Shown: positions 25,330 to 37,664, counted from the first letter of the stretch. The stretch: DNA of 64,000 nucleotides from Siphonodentalium dalli (GCA_032622095.1 CP136061.1:51781762-51845761), one strand, 5' to 3'. Program-made: numbers and translations. Notes: generated by a model from the letters alone, not told the origin.

Positions 25330-25800
25330 AGTTTGTCCGAGCCTATATTCTGCCATTTGTTTTACGTTCAGCACATATATCAACCAATATGGGAACCTGC
25401 GCACATGCGATTTTGAATTCGGTCGGACTCTTTTTTGGCGGAGTTATTTCCTGGGACGCATCTTTTGTCCGAGCCTGTATTCCGTCAGCTTCCAGTCAAT
25501 TTGTTTTAATTGGCAAAACTGTCAACCATCATGGGAAACTGCGCACCTCCGAGCTTGAGTTCTGTCGGAGTCATTTTGGCGGAGTTATTGCCGTTTGTTT
25601 TACAAAGAATCGTACATCCTGGGACACATCTTTTGTCCGAGCCTGTATTCCGCCATTTTCAGTCAATATGTCTAAAACTTGGCATATATATAAACCATCA
25701 GTGGCACCTGCGATTCTGAACCAGTTTGGCGGAGTTTTTTTTGTTGCCATTTTTTCCGATTGTTTCGTGTTTACCTCAAACTTCAGGACCTGGGTTGGTT
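25330..25800. repeat. Three imperfect repeats around TTGTCCGAGCCTGTATTCCG
   Basis: The block starting TTTGTCCGAGCCTRTATTC occurs near 25332, 25465 and 25631, together with repeated TTTTGGCGGAGTT elements. The 138-codon frame at 25389-25805 follows these repeats and has repeated WDxSFVRACIP segments. It is probably a by-product. Confidence 0.6.
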
Positions 25801-25805
25801 ACTGA

Positions 25806-26699
25806 CGCATTGAAGATGTGAAACATATCAGAGTGAATATGCACGTTGTAACACATTGGACTAATTGGTGTAATCAACTCCTCCCTGCCATCTTTGTCTG
25901 GGGACATGTTGGTCATTATTAATGATGCCCTGTCCGATTTGACCCCAAATTAGTCACACTGTTATATGTTAATGTTCTTCTTACTGGGCAAAACAAAAAA
26001 GAAAATATTTGCAATCACAATTATTCGTATCACACAAACATTGCGAACATGGTGTGAAAGATTTGTGGGAATGACATCATGCACGGAAACCCAACAGGTA
26101 CTAAAAAAATGGTCGAACAACACAATTGTGCTTGCGCATGCGCTATAGCTACCGGTCAGACATTTTAACGTCTCAGAAAATGTCTCAAATATCTATCTAA
26201 AATATGTCTCCATATGTCTAAATATACGACGCATAAACGACGAATGTGTATAGAAGACCCACATTGATATAATTCTGGTAAAAATCGAGTATGGATGCCG
26301 AAACAGTGATAACAAGAGAATCTTACACTTCCACATTCAAAAGAACACGCCATGGACAACTCACCAACAACAATCGATGAGATCATTTCAAATGCAATTC
26401 TAATTGAATCGTTCTTGGGTAAAGAAAAAAACAAGTTCCGTCAGTAACAACCCACCAAGAGTGTACTGTCTATTCTTTTCCACAATCAATAACTTCGTCC
26501 CCGTCATGAAGTGTAACTCTATATAACAAGTATATCTACAAATTTGAGCCAAAGTCTCCAACAATTTGCTCAGTCAGGAACTCCCATATGTTCAAATAGC
26601 GACAAATCTGATCCATAATATACATTTTGCAGCAAATGAACTCTAAACATAATACTTTGGACCAAGTAAATGAGAAAGTAAAGAATTTCGGTTCGCGTC
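25806..26699. other. Intergenic stretch, no feature seen
   Basis: AT-rich, with short frames only. Nothing recognised. Confidence 0.4.
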
Positions 26700-28073
26700 T
26701 TCAGTCGTAAGAATACCTCATTGATACAATGAACATGGATGTGAATGACTTACAAAACGACGTTCATCGTAATTCACGCATTGTCCATGGCAGCACATCG
26801 AAGCAAAACGATCTGTGCCAAATGGTGAACTTTGTGTGCAGACGCGCCGTTAACGCTGTAGTCGACGAGCTGGACACACTAAACTGTATAACTAAATCCA
26901 GAGTAACGCTTAATATATCTTGAGAAGCGGTGCATGAAATTTAATTTAGTGTTTATTTGAATCGCTGAAGAAGATCGGAAGATGTTTTACGCGATTTCAT
27001 TGAAAATACGCTGAACATTGACGACCATATTCAATTAGGAAATGTATATCGGCTTGTGTATAAACGAAACACCCACACAGTAAAAGGCACTTGATTGCCC
27101 GATTGGCCAAAAGGAACTTGTGAAAAAACCATATGTCGCCTGGAACAACCAAATGACTACGGTACGTACGAACAATTCCCCAGAGAGGTCATCGATAACA
27201 CGTGTTGATATACCCATAGCAAAGGGTCCGAGGCAACACGGCAATAATGCGCGCGTAGCCGGTGATAGGTTGTTCGTGAAAAATGCGAGTGTGTACCCTG
27301 ATGAACAACCCCACTATCGATGGCACCAAGATAGACAAATTTACTCAATTCAGAAACTACCTGTGAATATGTTTAGCTTCGTGCAGTCCCGCACAACTCG
27401 GTCGACTGGATTTGGGACCCCCCTTTGGTGATGAATCTGATGGCTTAAATCGCATAGAAGACAGGAAAACCGACGATCTTGATAACATTGATATACCGGG
27501 TTTCCAGTTTCTGATCATCCGAAATCGCCAAGAAATAGCCAGATATAACTCTGGCGGTATATGCGTGTTGATATGTAAACATAAAAGGCTTAATAAAGCC
27601 AATGATCTGTGGCAACCAGTATATCATTTAGTTCCAAATAAAATCAAGCACGAGACCGATCTTCGTCGGAAATACTTACATCTCCCAGAGGGTTCTAAAT
27701 TTAGCTCAAAAGATTGTCTTGATAATTTATTAACCTCAATTGAGACAATAACATAATTTGGAGGAGTTACTCTAATCTTTGGAGGTTTTAAGGCTAGAAC
27801 TGCCAGAATATTAGAGTTCAGCGGGAGATTATATGAACGATGACTCACATTTAAAGTGATGTGAAACACTCCGGTAGGGTGATCAAATAGAAATGGAGAA
27901 TAATCTTGCTCTATGTAGTTATTTTTACAAATATTATATCCAAATTGACAACACATCGTCATTCTTACAAATTAATTAAATGCAGCGATTATCGATGGCC
28001 AAATGTGTTTCGTTAGTTCATCGCTGATGGATGCGTCCGGAATCGAGTAGTCATATTTACAGTTGAGCGTATA
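26700..28073 (+). pseudogene. LINE 5' part: ORF1 remnant and endonuclease N-terminal half
   Basis: Several overlapping broken frames. At 27120-27380 the peptide NARVAGDRLFVKNASVYPDE resembles the end of a LINE ORF1 (VxDKLYVNGxxY type). At 27412-27756 the frame reads DDLDNIDIPGFQFLIIRNR then QEIARYNSGGICVLICKHK, which matches the IDIPGY...GGIxIxIK part of an apurinic-like endonuclease. Beyond a stop, LIFGGFKARTARI at about 27777-27815 is the decayed GDFNART motif. Downstream in-frame stops show it is dead. The element is interrupted by the foldback element at 28076, and the other endonuclease half lies at 34310. Confidence 0.65.
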
Positions 28074-28075
28074 TA

Positions 28076-28694
28076 GTTAGGGAGCCCGCATATGTTCCAT
28101 TTACACTTTTGCGTACAAAAGGTTTGACCCCCTAAAGTTGGTACCAATAATGGAACATTCTGAAAAACCGATTTCTTAAGTTGCGCATTCCTGGGGTTTA
28201 GGGGCTGCTGAACCCCAAAAAGTGCCAAAAATCACTTCTATTTACACTTCCGCGTACATCGATGAATTTTGGTTTGATGATACTACTAAGTGTACTGATT
28301 AAGAAAACACAACTTAAGAAAGGGATTTTCCTGGGGTTTTCAGATAAGAAAGGGGGTCCCATGCTGAACCCCAAAACGTGATTTTTCCCTTTTTTTTACA
28401 CTTTCGCGTACATCCATAATTTTTTGTCTCAAAGTACTTAGATATATACTAATTATAAAAACACAACTTAAGAAGCAACTTTTCCTGGGGTTTTAAGATA
28501 AGAAGGGGGTCATCGGGTCACCCCTCAAAACGTAAAAAATCACTTTTATTTACATGATTGCATTCGTCCAACGTGTGTGTATGTGCGTACACCCCTGGAA
28601 CGTTCCACTATTACAACCAATACATCCCTAAATCGATACGATCAACTTAAGAAATATATATTCATGTCGTTTTCTGATAAGAACGAGACTTGTT

Positions 28695-28729
<35 letters not shown>

Positions 28730-31648
28730 ACACAACACGATCCATTTTCTAGAACTATAAGTGAGCCAGTTTTATGAAAATTATAGCGGGAAAATCTAGT
28801 AAAATGTATACAAATGGATATATTTTCGTGAAGCTAAGACATAATGACACTTTTTTGGGCCAAAATTGAAACTCACCATCCAAGATGGCCGCCAAAATGG
28901 CCGCCGGAAGTTGAAAATATGACATTTTTTCACAAATATCTTCTAGACCAATTCATGCTGCTTGGAACTGGTTGAGTAATGCAACTTTATTTTGTATTTT
29001 GTATATTAAACTGATCATTGGAGCAATTAAATATGCATTTATTGGGGTCCTAACCCCTTCCGATCCCTCAAAAATTTGATTGTACAGAATGCGGTATAAA
29101 ATTTCACACACAAAAATCACAATTGGGATTCTAGTCATATTTCAACAAGAAATGTACAGAACTTTGTAATGTGAGTGAGGCATATCATTGCCTATGCATA
29201 TTCCGAATCACTGGAACCAAAATTCTTACTTTGGCTCAAAATGGCTGCCAATATGGCCGCCAAAATATGGAAAATGGTAAATATTACACCAGCGTGTCCT
29301 GCAATCGCTTACAAGTTGTGTTGATGTATAAAATTGGCCATTCTGCATTCTATACATTGAATAATAACATGTCTGATGCTCCATGGTTAATTGTTACTAT
29401 TTTCACCACTGACATCGTCAAACATATTGGACTTTTCTCTAAAAAAACTTGACATAAATATTGGCAAAAATTCAGTTTTCAGGTTTGGATCATTTTTTCA
29501 GGTAAAATATAACTATCTTTGGATTGAAAGGTGTTTATTGTTTTGGTCTATCTTAAATGTGTCACACTACAGTGTTTATAGACCAAATTGCTCAAGATGG
29601 CTTCCAAAATGGCAACCAAATTTGTAAAATGCTAATTTTTTACATATATCCCGAACATTCTCTGCATTATCCGAAAAGGTAGTAAATTGTGACTCACTTG
29701 GTTATTATACGTGTTAGTTAATTAACTGACAACTACATGTTCTATTCCCAGTTGTCCCAGCTCCGTATGGGGCATGACAAATTCATTTTAATGTATGTAA
29801 TTTTGCCGAGAACCTCTTTTGTGATTTTGGCCATATTTATTGAAAGGAAATGGGCAAACTTTGAGACAGAACTGAGATGGACCATAATCTTTGGCTATTC
29901 TGGTCCATTATGATAAAAAAAATGTCTACAGGATACAGTGTGGATGCCAAGATCGTAGCCAGGGAGTTACTCTGTGATCATATGTGAGGTGAATAGGTCT
30001 GCAGGGAGTTATTGTATGTCATGACTGATGTGAGTAGGTATACAATGAGTGACTATATGGTTATAAGTGGGTTGTCCATGGTAAGATGCATCTATGTATA
30101 CAGGGAGAGGTCATGGTCACGTGTGAGGTGAATCGGTATGCATGGGGTGACTGTATGGTGTATGATTGTGTATATCCAGTACGGGTGCATCCGGTGTGCC
30201 TGTATGGTCATTGGTGTGGTGTATGGATATAGCTACATGGTCATATATGTGTTGATTATGTATATATGGAGTGAATGTAAGGTCATGGGTGGGATGTACA
30301 AGTGTTGTCTGTATGATCATGGATGGGTTGTGTGGATAAATAGGTAGTGATTTTATGGTTACGGGTAATGTGTATAGGTATACATGGAATGACTGTACGG
30401 TCATGATTGAATATGAATACCTGGAGTAAGCTGGGTGGACATTATCGATCGTGTGGGTACATAGGAAGTGTCCTTGTGGTAACGGGTGGGATGTATATTT
30501 ATATATATCGTGGATGTATTACCATTGGTGGGTGTATAGGACTTAGCTGTATTATCATGGATGGCGTGTATGATTATACAGTGAATTGCTGAATTGTCAT
30601 GTGTGAGGTGTATATGCAAGGATGGGTTGTTTGAGTGGTCGTATGTGCGGGTTTTTTTGTATATCTGGAAGGGCTGAATGGCCATTAGTGAGGGTTACAT
30701 GTATACCTGGAGTGAATCTATGGTCTAGGGTGGGCTGCATATGTATATCGAGTGGTTATATGACTATGTGTGTCGAATAGGTATACAGGTAGTGAATGTA
30801 TGGTTAATGGTGAGATGAGTACATGTAGGTATACAAGTAGTGACTGTATGATCATAAATGTAATGAAAATCTATACAGGGGGTGACAGGCGTATGAGTAT
30901 ACATGTACCTGGTGTTCCTGTTTGGTGACTCGTGTCGGTATCGCCATGTGTATACCAGTACACACACGTGTTGCTTTATTGTCATGGGCGAGGGATATGT
31001 GTATATAGCGAGTGGCTATATGGTCATGGATGAGGTGCATATGCATACATGGAGTGACTATACTGACATGGCTGGGTGTATTAGTATATATTGAGTGGCT
31101 ATTCGGATATGGTGTGACAAATAGGGATACAGGGATTGCCATGGCCAATGTTGGGGTGAATATGAATACAAGGATTGACCACGATCGTGTATGAATGTTT
31201 TGAATAGGTACACACGGGGTGACTATATGGCCATAGGTCAGGTGAAGGAATATACCAGGTAACATGTGTGAGGGTATGCGTATGAAGCGAGTGGCTATGT
31301 GGCCATTGGTGATGTGCATATGTATACCGGAATGACTTTATGGTCATTGTTGTGGTGTTGATGTATATATTGATTGTCCATTTGACCATGCGTTTGGAGG
31401 ATAGGTATACAGGGGATGACCTTATGGCCAATGGTGAGATGAATGGGTATACATGGAGTGACTATATGGTTATGGGTCATGTTTAGGAGTATACCCAGTG
31501 TGCCTGCATTGTGACGCGTGGCTGTATGGTCATCAGTGGTCATGGGCCAGGTGTACATGTATACAGTGAGTAACTATATTGTTATGTCTGTGGTGTTTAT
31601 GTATATATGTAATGACTGTGTGATAATGGTTGGCTATCGCTTTCCACG
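28076..31648 (+). repeat. Left arm of the foldback element
   Basis: About 3.57 kb. In order it has four blocks with TTACACTTTTGCGTAC-like sequence, a C34 run (28696-28729), three blocks with AAGATGGCCGCC-like motifs (near 28882, 29236 and 29595), then about 1.7 kb of imperfect repeats around TATACAGGGAGTGACTATATGG (29940-31640). Confidence 0.85.
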
Positions 31649-31692
31649 ATATGACATGACCTCTCTGTTGATTAACATATCCTTGAGTTATT

Positions 31693-34149
31693 GTGGATAG
31701 CGATAGCCACCCAAGGTACACATGTACAACCCACCCATTACCACAGTCACTCCATATGTACATAAACACCACACAAATGACAACATAGTCACCCACTTTA
31801 TACACGTACATGTACTAGTACACCTGATCATACAGCCATACTTGGTTATACCCGTACATACCACAAATGACGATACAGCCACGAGTCATGAACACCAGGT
31901 ATACACATACACCCGACCATATAGTCACTCTATGTATACATATTCACTACATTCACGATCATACAGTCACTCATTGTATACATATTCACATCAACGTGGA
32001 CCATACAGCCACTACATGTATACCTATTTGCCAAACCCATGACCATGGAGTCAATCCAAGTATACATATGCACATCACCAATGGTGAGCCCTTCCAGATA
32101 TACCAATATCCGCACATACGACCACTCATAAGTTCCATACTTGCCATACTCATACACACCATCCATGATACTAAACCTACTCTCCATACACCACCAATGA
32201 TAACACATCCACAACATATATAAATATACGTCCCACCGTTACCAACAGGGAACTCCCTATATACCAACACATCATTCATGACCATAGAATAACTCCCTGT
32301 ATACCTATTATCCTCATCTATGATCATAACTCCCTGGCTACCATCTTGGCTTCCACCCTGTATCCAGTTGATAAATTGTTATCATAATGGGCCAGAATAC
32401 CCACATATCATGGTTCATCTCAGTTCAGTCTCAAAGTTCTGCCCATTTCCTTTCAATGATATGGTTCTCCGCAAAATTCCATACTGCAACTTTAAAATGA
32501 ATTGGTCATGCCCCATACGGAACTGGGACAAACATAATAGAACGTAGTTGTCAGTTAATTACATTGTAACTAACACGTACAATAACCAAGTGAGTCACAA
32601 TTTGCCACTTTTTTCGGATAACGCAGAGAATAATATTCGGGATATGTTAACTTTTAACTTTTTACAAATTTGGTTGCCATTTTGGAAGCCATCTTGAGCA
32701 ATTTAGTCTATAAACACCGTAGTGTGACACATTTAAGATAGACCAAAACAATAAACACCTTTCAATCCAAAGATAGTTACATTTTACTTGAACAAATGGT
32801 CGAACCCTGAAAAGTGAATTCTTGCCGATATTTGTGTCCAATATTTCTGGTAAATGTCAGTGGTGACAATAGTAAAAATGATCCATGGTGCATCAGACAT
32901 GTTAGTATGCAATGTATAGAAAAGATATTAGCCAATTGTGTACATCAACCACAACTTGTAAGCGATTGCAGGACACCCTGGGGCAATATTTACCATTTTC
33001 CATATTTTAGCGGCCATTTTAGCAGCCATTTTGAGCCAAGGTAAGATTTATAGTTCCAGAGATTTGGTATATTCATAGGTAATGATATGCCTCACTTACA
33101 TTACAATGTTCTTTTCATTTCTTGTTGAAATATGACTAGAATCCCAATTGTGATTTTTTGTAAAAGTTTGTACTGCGTTCTGTAAAATCGAATTTTTTAG
33201 GGATTGGAAGGGGTTAGGACCCCAATAAATGCATATTTAATTGCTCCAATGATCAGTTAATATAAAAAACACAAAATAAAGTTGCATTACTCAACCAGTT
33301 CCAAACAGCATGAATTGATCTAGAAGATATTTGTGAAAAAATGTCATATTTTCAACATTCGGCGGCCATTTTGGCGGCCATCTTGGATGGTGAGTTTCAA
33401 TTTTGGCCCAAAAAAGTGTCATTATGTCTTAGCTTCACGAAAATATATACATTTGTATACATTTTAATAGATTTTCGCGCTATAATTTTCATAAAACTGG
33501 CTCACTTACAGTTCTAGAAAATGGATCGTGTTGTGGTTTAGGGGGGGGGGGGGTAACAAGTCTCGTTCTTATCAGAAAACGACATGAATATATATTTCTT
33601 AAGTTGATCGTATCGATTTAGGGATGTATTGGTTGTACGCACATACACACACGTTGGACGAATGCAATCATGTAAATAAAAGTGATTTTTTACGTTTTGA
33701 GGGGTGACCCGATGACCCCCTTCTTATCTTAAAACCCCAGGAAAAGTTGCTTCTTAAGTTGTGTTTTTATAATTAGTATATTTCAAAGTACTTTGAGACC
33801 AAAAATTATGGATGTACGCGAAAGTGTAAAAAAAAGGGAAAAATCACGTTTTGGGGTTCAGCATGGGACCCCCTTTCTTATCTGAAAACCCCAGGAAAAT
33901 CCCTTTCTTAAGTTGTGTTTTCTTAATCAGTACACTTAGGAGTATCATCAAACCAAAATTCATCGATGTACGCGGAAGTGTAAATAGAAGTGATTTTTGG
34001 CACTTTTTGGGGTTCAGCGGCCACTAAACCCCAGGAATGCGCAACTTAAGAAATCGGTTTTTCAGAATGTTCCATTATTGGTACCAACTTTAGGGGGTCA
34101 AACCTTTTGTACGCAAAAGTGTAAATGGAACATATGCGGGCTCCCTAAC
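31693..34149 (-). repeat. Right arm of the foldback element
   Basis: About 2.46 kb and the inverse of the left arm. It has only about 0.65 kb of the inner tandem repeats (31693-32340) and a G13 run at 33541-33553 opposite the left C34. The rest mirrors the left arm, with scattered substitutions and small indels. Confidence 0.85.
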
Positions 34150-34151
34150 TA

Positions 34152-34677
34152 ATAGCTCAGACGATGTTTTCTATGGAATGGAACGGTCGATTTGCTTCAG
34201 ATTTTCGGCTATGTTAGTAGAATGTTAAATTCCTCCAGTTAATTGGCATAGCGCCTGAACACTAACTTATCAGTTTCACGCATCCTCGCAAGTACATAAT
34301 GTGTCTCTATATCCTCACAAGGCCACCAAACAAATAACTTTGGATATCGATTGATCAGTTTGCGCATGTCAATCAAACTCCTCATAGCTAACGGTGGATT
34401 AAGGGCCGACACGGGATTGGATCGACTGACTTGCAAGAAAGCAAGTGTCGTCGATTATCTACTTTCAAATCGAACTATTATGTCACAATTAACCGACTTT
34501 TTCATCGGTGACCATAACGTATTATTATCCGATTGTCACGTGCCAATCGTATGTGAATTGTCATGCGACATTGGACACATGATCTATCGCGCGCGTGTCC
34601 CACATAGTTTACCTACTATCAGTACCACTGCATCTGTGAACAGTTGACGTACAGGGGGAGAAGCCGATTATATTCGA
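34152..34677 (+). pseudogene. LINE endonuclease C-terminal half
   Basis: From about 34331 the frame reads NNFGYRLISLRMSIKLLIAN then GGLRADTGLDRLTCKKASVV and DYLLSNRTIMSQLTDFFIG, with SDCHVPIVCEL later. This matches the endonuclease end (NGR..., SVVDY, SDHxP) of Jockey/CR1-like LINEs. It follows on from the half at 27412-27815, as expected if the foldback element inserted into this LINE. The pieces 27840-28073 and 34152-34330 between the motifs are too decayed to align by eye. The reverse transcriptase palm is missing. Confidence 0.65.
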
Positions 34678-34681
34678 CTTC

Positions 34682-34927
34682 TTGACTCCTCAAAATTTTC
34701 GCACCAACCTGGCATCAAACCACGCAATCCAAATGCTTCAGTTGGTCCAAAACAGGGCCCTGAGAATGGCACCGTATCGCACCCGCATTGTAGATCTGCA
34801 TACCATCGCTGAAGTGGAACCCATCAGAGAGCGCCTGCGCGATCTGGCGGAAAGAACACTTGCGAGAATGGACGGCAGTGACATCATGATGGAGTGTTTA
34901 CAACGCAAACAGCTTCTCTGTAGCTGA
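34682..34927 (+). pseudogene. LINE reverse transcriptase C-terminal remnant
   Basis: Reads NHAIQMLQLVQNRALRMAPY then RTRIVDLHTIAEVEPIRERL and RDLAERTLARMDGSDI, ending at TGA 34925-34927. LQxVQNRALR followed by a short arginine-rich helix is the usual C-terminal region of Jockey-like LINE reverse transcriptases. The palm and fingers are absent, so there is an internal deletion, or this is a second element next to the endonuclease. Confidence 0.65.
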
Positions 34928-34935
34928 AAAGACCC

Positions 34936-35217
34936 GCAGTCTAATATGCGTATTGGACCGTCCCGGATTTAGGATACGCAGTCCAGCAGGCTATGCTAGA
35001 CCGTCCCGTATTCTGTATCAAAAATAAATCCCGCAGTCCAGTAACAGTGCTGGACCGTCCCGGGCAGAAATAGAAGAGAACACGCAATCAAGTGGAATCA
35101 CTGGATGGTCCCGTACTCTCTCAGCAGCCCGCAGTCCAAATAGTTCAATGGATGGTCCCGGGCCAGGACAACCTAGTGGAAATGCGCAATCCAGCATCAC
35201 CGCTGGATCGTCCCGTA
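34936..35217 (+). repeat. Six tandem hairpins, each followed by a CGTCCCG or GGTCCCG box
   Basis: Stem-loops lie at 34939-34958, 34981-35001, 35036-35055, 35087-35106, 35134-35153 and 35189-35208. The first four have 8-bp arms around 4- or 5-nt loops, of the form GTCCAGYA...TGCTGGAC. Arms change together between copies: GTCCAG/CTGGAC in one, ATCCAGC/GCTGGAT in another, GTCTAATA/TATTGGAC in the first. Each follows CGCA and is followed directly by CGTCCCG or GGTCCCG. They form the 3' UTR of the LINE remnant. Confidence 0.75.
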
Positions 35218-35229
35218 TTTTCAAACAGA

Positions 35230-35350
35230 CCACGGCAAGATAAAGATCAAGGCAAAGAACAAAGATCAAAGATCAATGCAAAGAGCAAGACAAGATCAAG
35301 GCAACGATCAATGCAAAGAGCAAGACAAGATCAAGGCAAAGATCAAGAGA
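35230..35350 (+). repeat. Purine-rich short tandem repeat in LINE tail
   Basis: A duplicated unit of about 50 bp around CAATGCAAAGAGCAAGACAA, flanked by AGATCAAGGCAA elements. It lies within the presumed LINE 3' UTR. The 112-codon frame covering it is compositionally biased and is not taken as a gene. Confidence 0.6.
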
Positions 35351-35498
35351 GAGACAAGTTGCAAGAGACCTTCGACGCAGACAGATCCCGATCTCAAGAC
35401 CTCTCTCCACCCGACCCACATCCTGACTGATGGATGATACAGAACAAAAGAAGAAACAAGACGTAAGGACTATCTTCGGGTGGGCCAACTACCGTCCT

Positions 35499-35522
35499 CG
35501 TGCCGCCCTTCGGGCGAGCACG
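35499..35522 (+). other. Stable hairpin with C(TTCG)G loop at LINE 3' end
   Basis: CGTGCCGCCCTTCGGGCG plus AGCACG folds with a one-base bulge (A) into a stem closed by the very stable cUUCGg tetraloop. It lies about 570 bp past the reverse transcriptase stop, where LINE 3' ends often carry the structure read by their own reverse transcriptase. Confidence 0.55.
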
Positions 35523-35545
35523 CAAAAACTTTCACTGACTCAAAC

Positions 35546-37556
35546 CTTTCGGATTTCTGTCACAGATCAAGGTAAGAAGACAATAACACCATGTGACATC
35601 TCAGGGTTCAGAGAGAAACTGAAATCAATATACTCAGATCCTACAATATCGTCATGTTCAACACACACGCGAAAATTTACAGATGAGAAATGAAACGATG
35701 TCACCCAAAACGGTTCAGAAAGTATCAGAGCGCGACTCAACAATGCGTACATTCAATCTGTCAAGTAAGGGCGTGCTAGACTGTACGAGAAAACAGCCTT
35801 TCCTGTCAAGCTATATGGAGTGAATTGTGGGGTTTCTCTTGCAATGTCATCATTGAGCGTCTTGAACTATGGTTTCTGAAATATACTCTTAGATTGAAAA
35901 AAGCAACACCAACCGCTATGAGCAATGAAGAACTTGGCCTCTTCCCCCGTCGGTTCGAAAGTTAAACTCTAAAAGTTATTTGCTCTATTGGACACTTTGT
36001 AGCAAATTCAATACCGGTGATAGACAACCGAACAACAAATTAGCGTGGATTAACTTTGTGTCGAAACTATTGCATGAACCTGGCTTGACTGGAGTGTAGG
36101 ATAAGCACCATGCAGAGTCCTCACGACTACTTAATATAACTATAAAATATCAACTGTAAGACTTATATATTCAGGACTGGCTAGTCGCCATTCATTCGTC
36201 TCCTAAATATAACTTATACCGGGAAATAGAACCCTACTTCAGAGAGGAAGCGTACTTGCAACAATTAAGCACGCCAGAAACTATCCTGCTATTCAAATTC
36301 CGAGATTGAGCCGGTGTCCCCTTGAATGAAAGAAATTGTCCTGTATCTATATATTGTCGATAGCTCCACGCGGTGTTAGAATATGACCAGTTCAAAGATA
36401 TTCGAAGTAGATCCATTGCGAGTACATTTTTGATAATCCCGAGGACCAAGTCATGCTAAATTATTAGCGGAATCAATAAAGCACAATATCGATATTAAGA
36501 GAACGTATAACGCGTATCACTAGTTAAGTTTTCGAACCAGGTTAAGATCCAATGAATCTACCCCCCCCCCCCCCCCCGAAAGTAAGTACAGGCAGTACAT
36601 AATACCGGTTATTGACAAGTCAATTTATATACCATATGTAGTATATGTTTACATAATACATAACAGTAGCTATGCTTATATACGTGTATATACCATACTT
36701 GTTCTATTGTAGGCTAATACCGACATGGGTGGCCAGATACTGGCCAGTACATGTGTTGTATTTTTATTGATTGCCATGTATAATGGTTATAGAAATAAAA
36801 TTGAGTATGGAAATCAAATATAAGCAAAAAATATTGACTGTTGGTATACAATACATACATAACAGCATAGGCATGTGCAGGATGTGAAATTTTCGCACTC
36901 GTCTGTGGCCAGTTACAACTAGACATTGCGCAATCATAATCTGGAGCAATAACATTCACTGCATTCATCAAACTCCACACAGCGGCCTTTATGCTATCGC
37001 TGCGATATATCACTGCCACAATGAGTTTACTTTGCAGACGATAAATCTATTTTTACATATCGTCGCGGAACTGTATTTACTACTATTTAGTCACCTATTA
37101 TCTTGTTTTGACCACAAATTTGTTTTTAAAGTTTTCAATAATGGTAATTCTTTCGGTATTGATAAGAACAATATGAACTGAGCCAGACATAGACAATTTT
37201 AATCCTAAAACATAAGAACTAAAAACACGTACGAATTCCTTACCAATTAATGTCATTATGGCAGTGGTATCTCAGCGGAGCGATGGGAGATAACTCTGCC
37301 TGGAGTTTGTGAATTCACATGCTGTGTTGCGCGACACATTGTTAAAAATTACATCCTGTACGTCAGAAAAAAAAACACGCACAATGAACGGTTTACATAA
37401 TACCGGCGATTCCCGTACGTGCGGGTACAATGTGATGTTTATCGAGCAAACACATTTTCATTCTTCTGGTATTTCATTACAATTTGTGTAACTAAGCACG
37501 GGCCTTAAATAGCAAAACGAACATGATTCTTATGTAAATTAATGTACGATAAGATT
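35546..37556. other. Intergenic stretch upstream of gene 2
   Basis: No gene recognised. A module at 35617-35670 (AACTGAAATCAATATACTCA, then GATCCTACAATATCGTCA) is repeated in inverse orientation at 38990-39043. A C17 run lies at 36561-36577. Confidence 0.5.
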
Positions 37557-37664
37557 CGTACACAATTCTGAATGAATGACATACAAACTTTATTAATATC
37601 CTTGAACTAGTTGTGTGTAGTCAGTGTGTATAATATGCATTGCTTGTATAGTTAGCGAGTAAAG
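37557..37664 (+). promoter_or_regulatory. Probable promoter and 5' UTR of gene 2
   Basis: The sequence just upstream of the gene 2 start holds TATAATATG at 37629-37637 and a favourable start context (A at -3, G at +4). The transcription start cannot be placed from sequence alone, and the TATA-like box is only about 35 bp from the ATG. Confidence 0.25.

Larger units (their letters stand above)
28076..34149. mobile_element. 6.07-kb foldback-type element with very long inverted arms
   Basis: The left end GTTAGGGAGCCCGCATATG and the right end CATATGCGGGCTCCCTAAC are exact inverses, and each is flanked by TA (28074-28075 and 34150-34151). The arms run inward to 31648 and 31693 and leave a 44-nt loop. 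No transposase or other coding frame is seen, so it is non-autonomous. TA flanks fit transposases of the Tc1/mariner type, but the family is not established. The outer arm parts hold repeats of about 150 bp with TTACACTTNCGCGTAC and of about 355 bp with CAAGATGGCNNCCAAAATGG. Confidence 0.85.

Noticed and set aside
27624-27962. 112-residue minus-strand frame containing FGYNICKNN
   Set aside because: It overlaps the LINE endonuclease read on the + strand, which has several ordered motifs; the minus-strand resemblance is short and probably chance.
30117-32327. Many overlapping His/Thr-rich frames in the foldback core
   Set aside because: They come from imperfect tandem repeats, appear on both strands in mirror form, and show no domain.
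35092-35430. 112-codon + strand frame over the hairpin array
   Set aside because: It follows the hairpin repeats and a purine-rich repeat. The composition is biased and it lies in the LINE 3' UTR.
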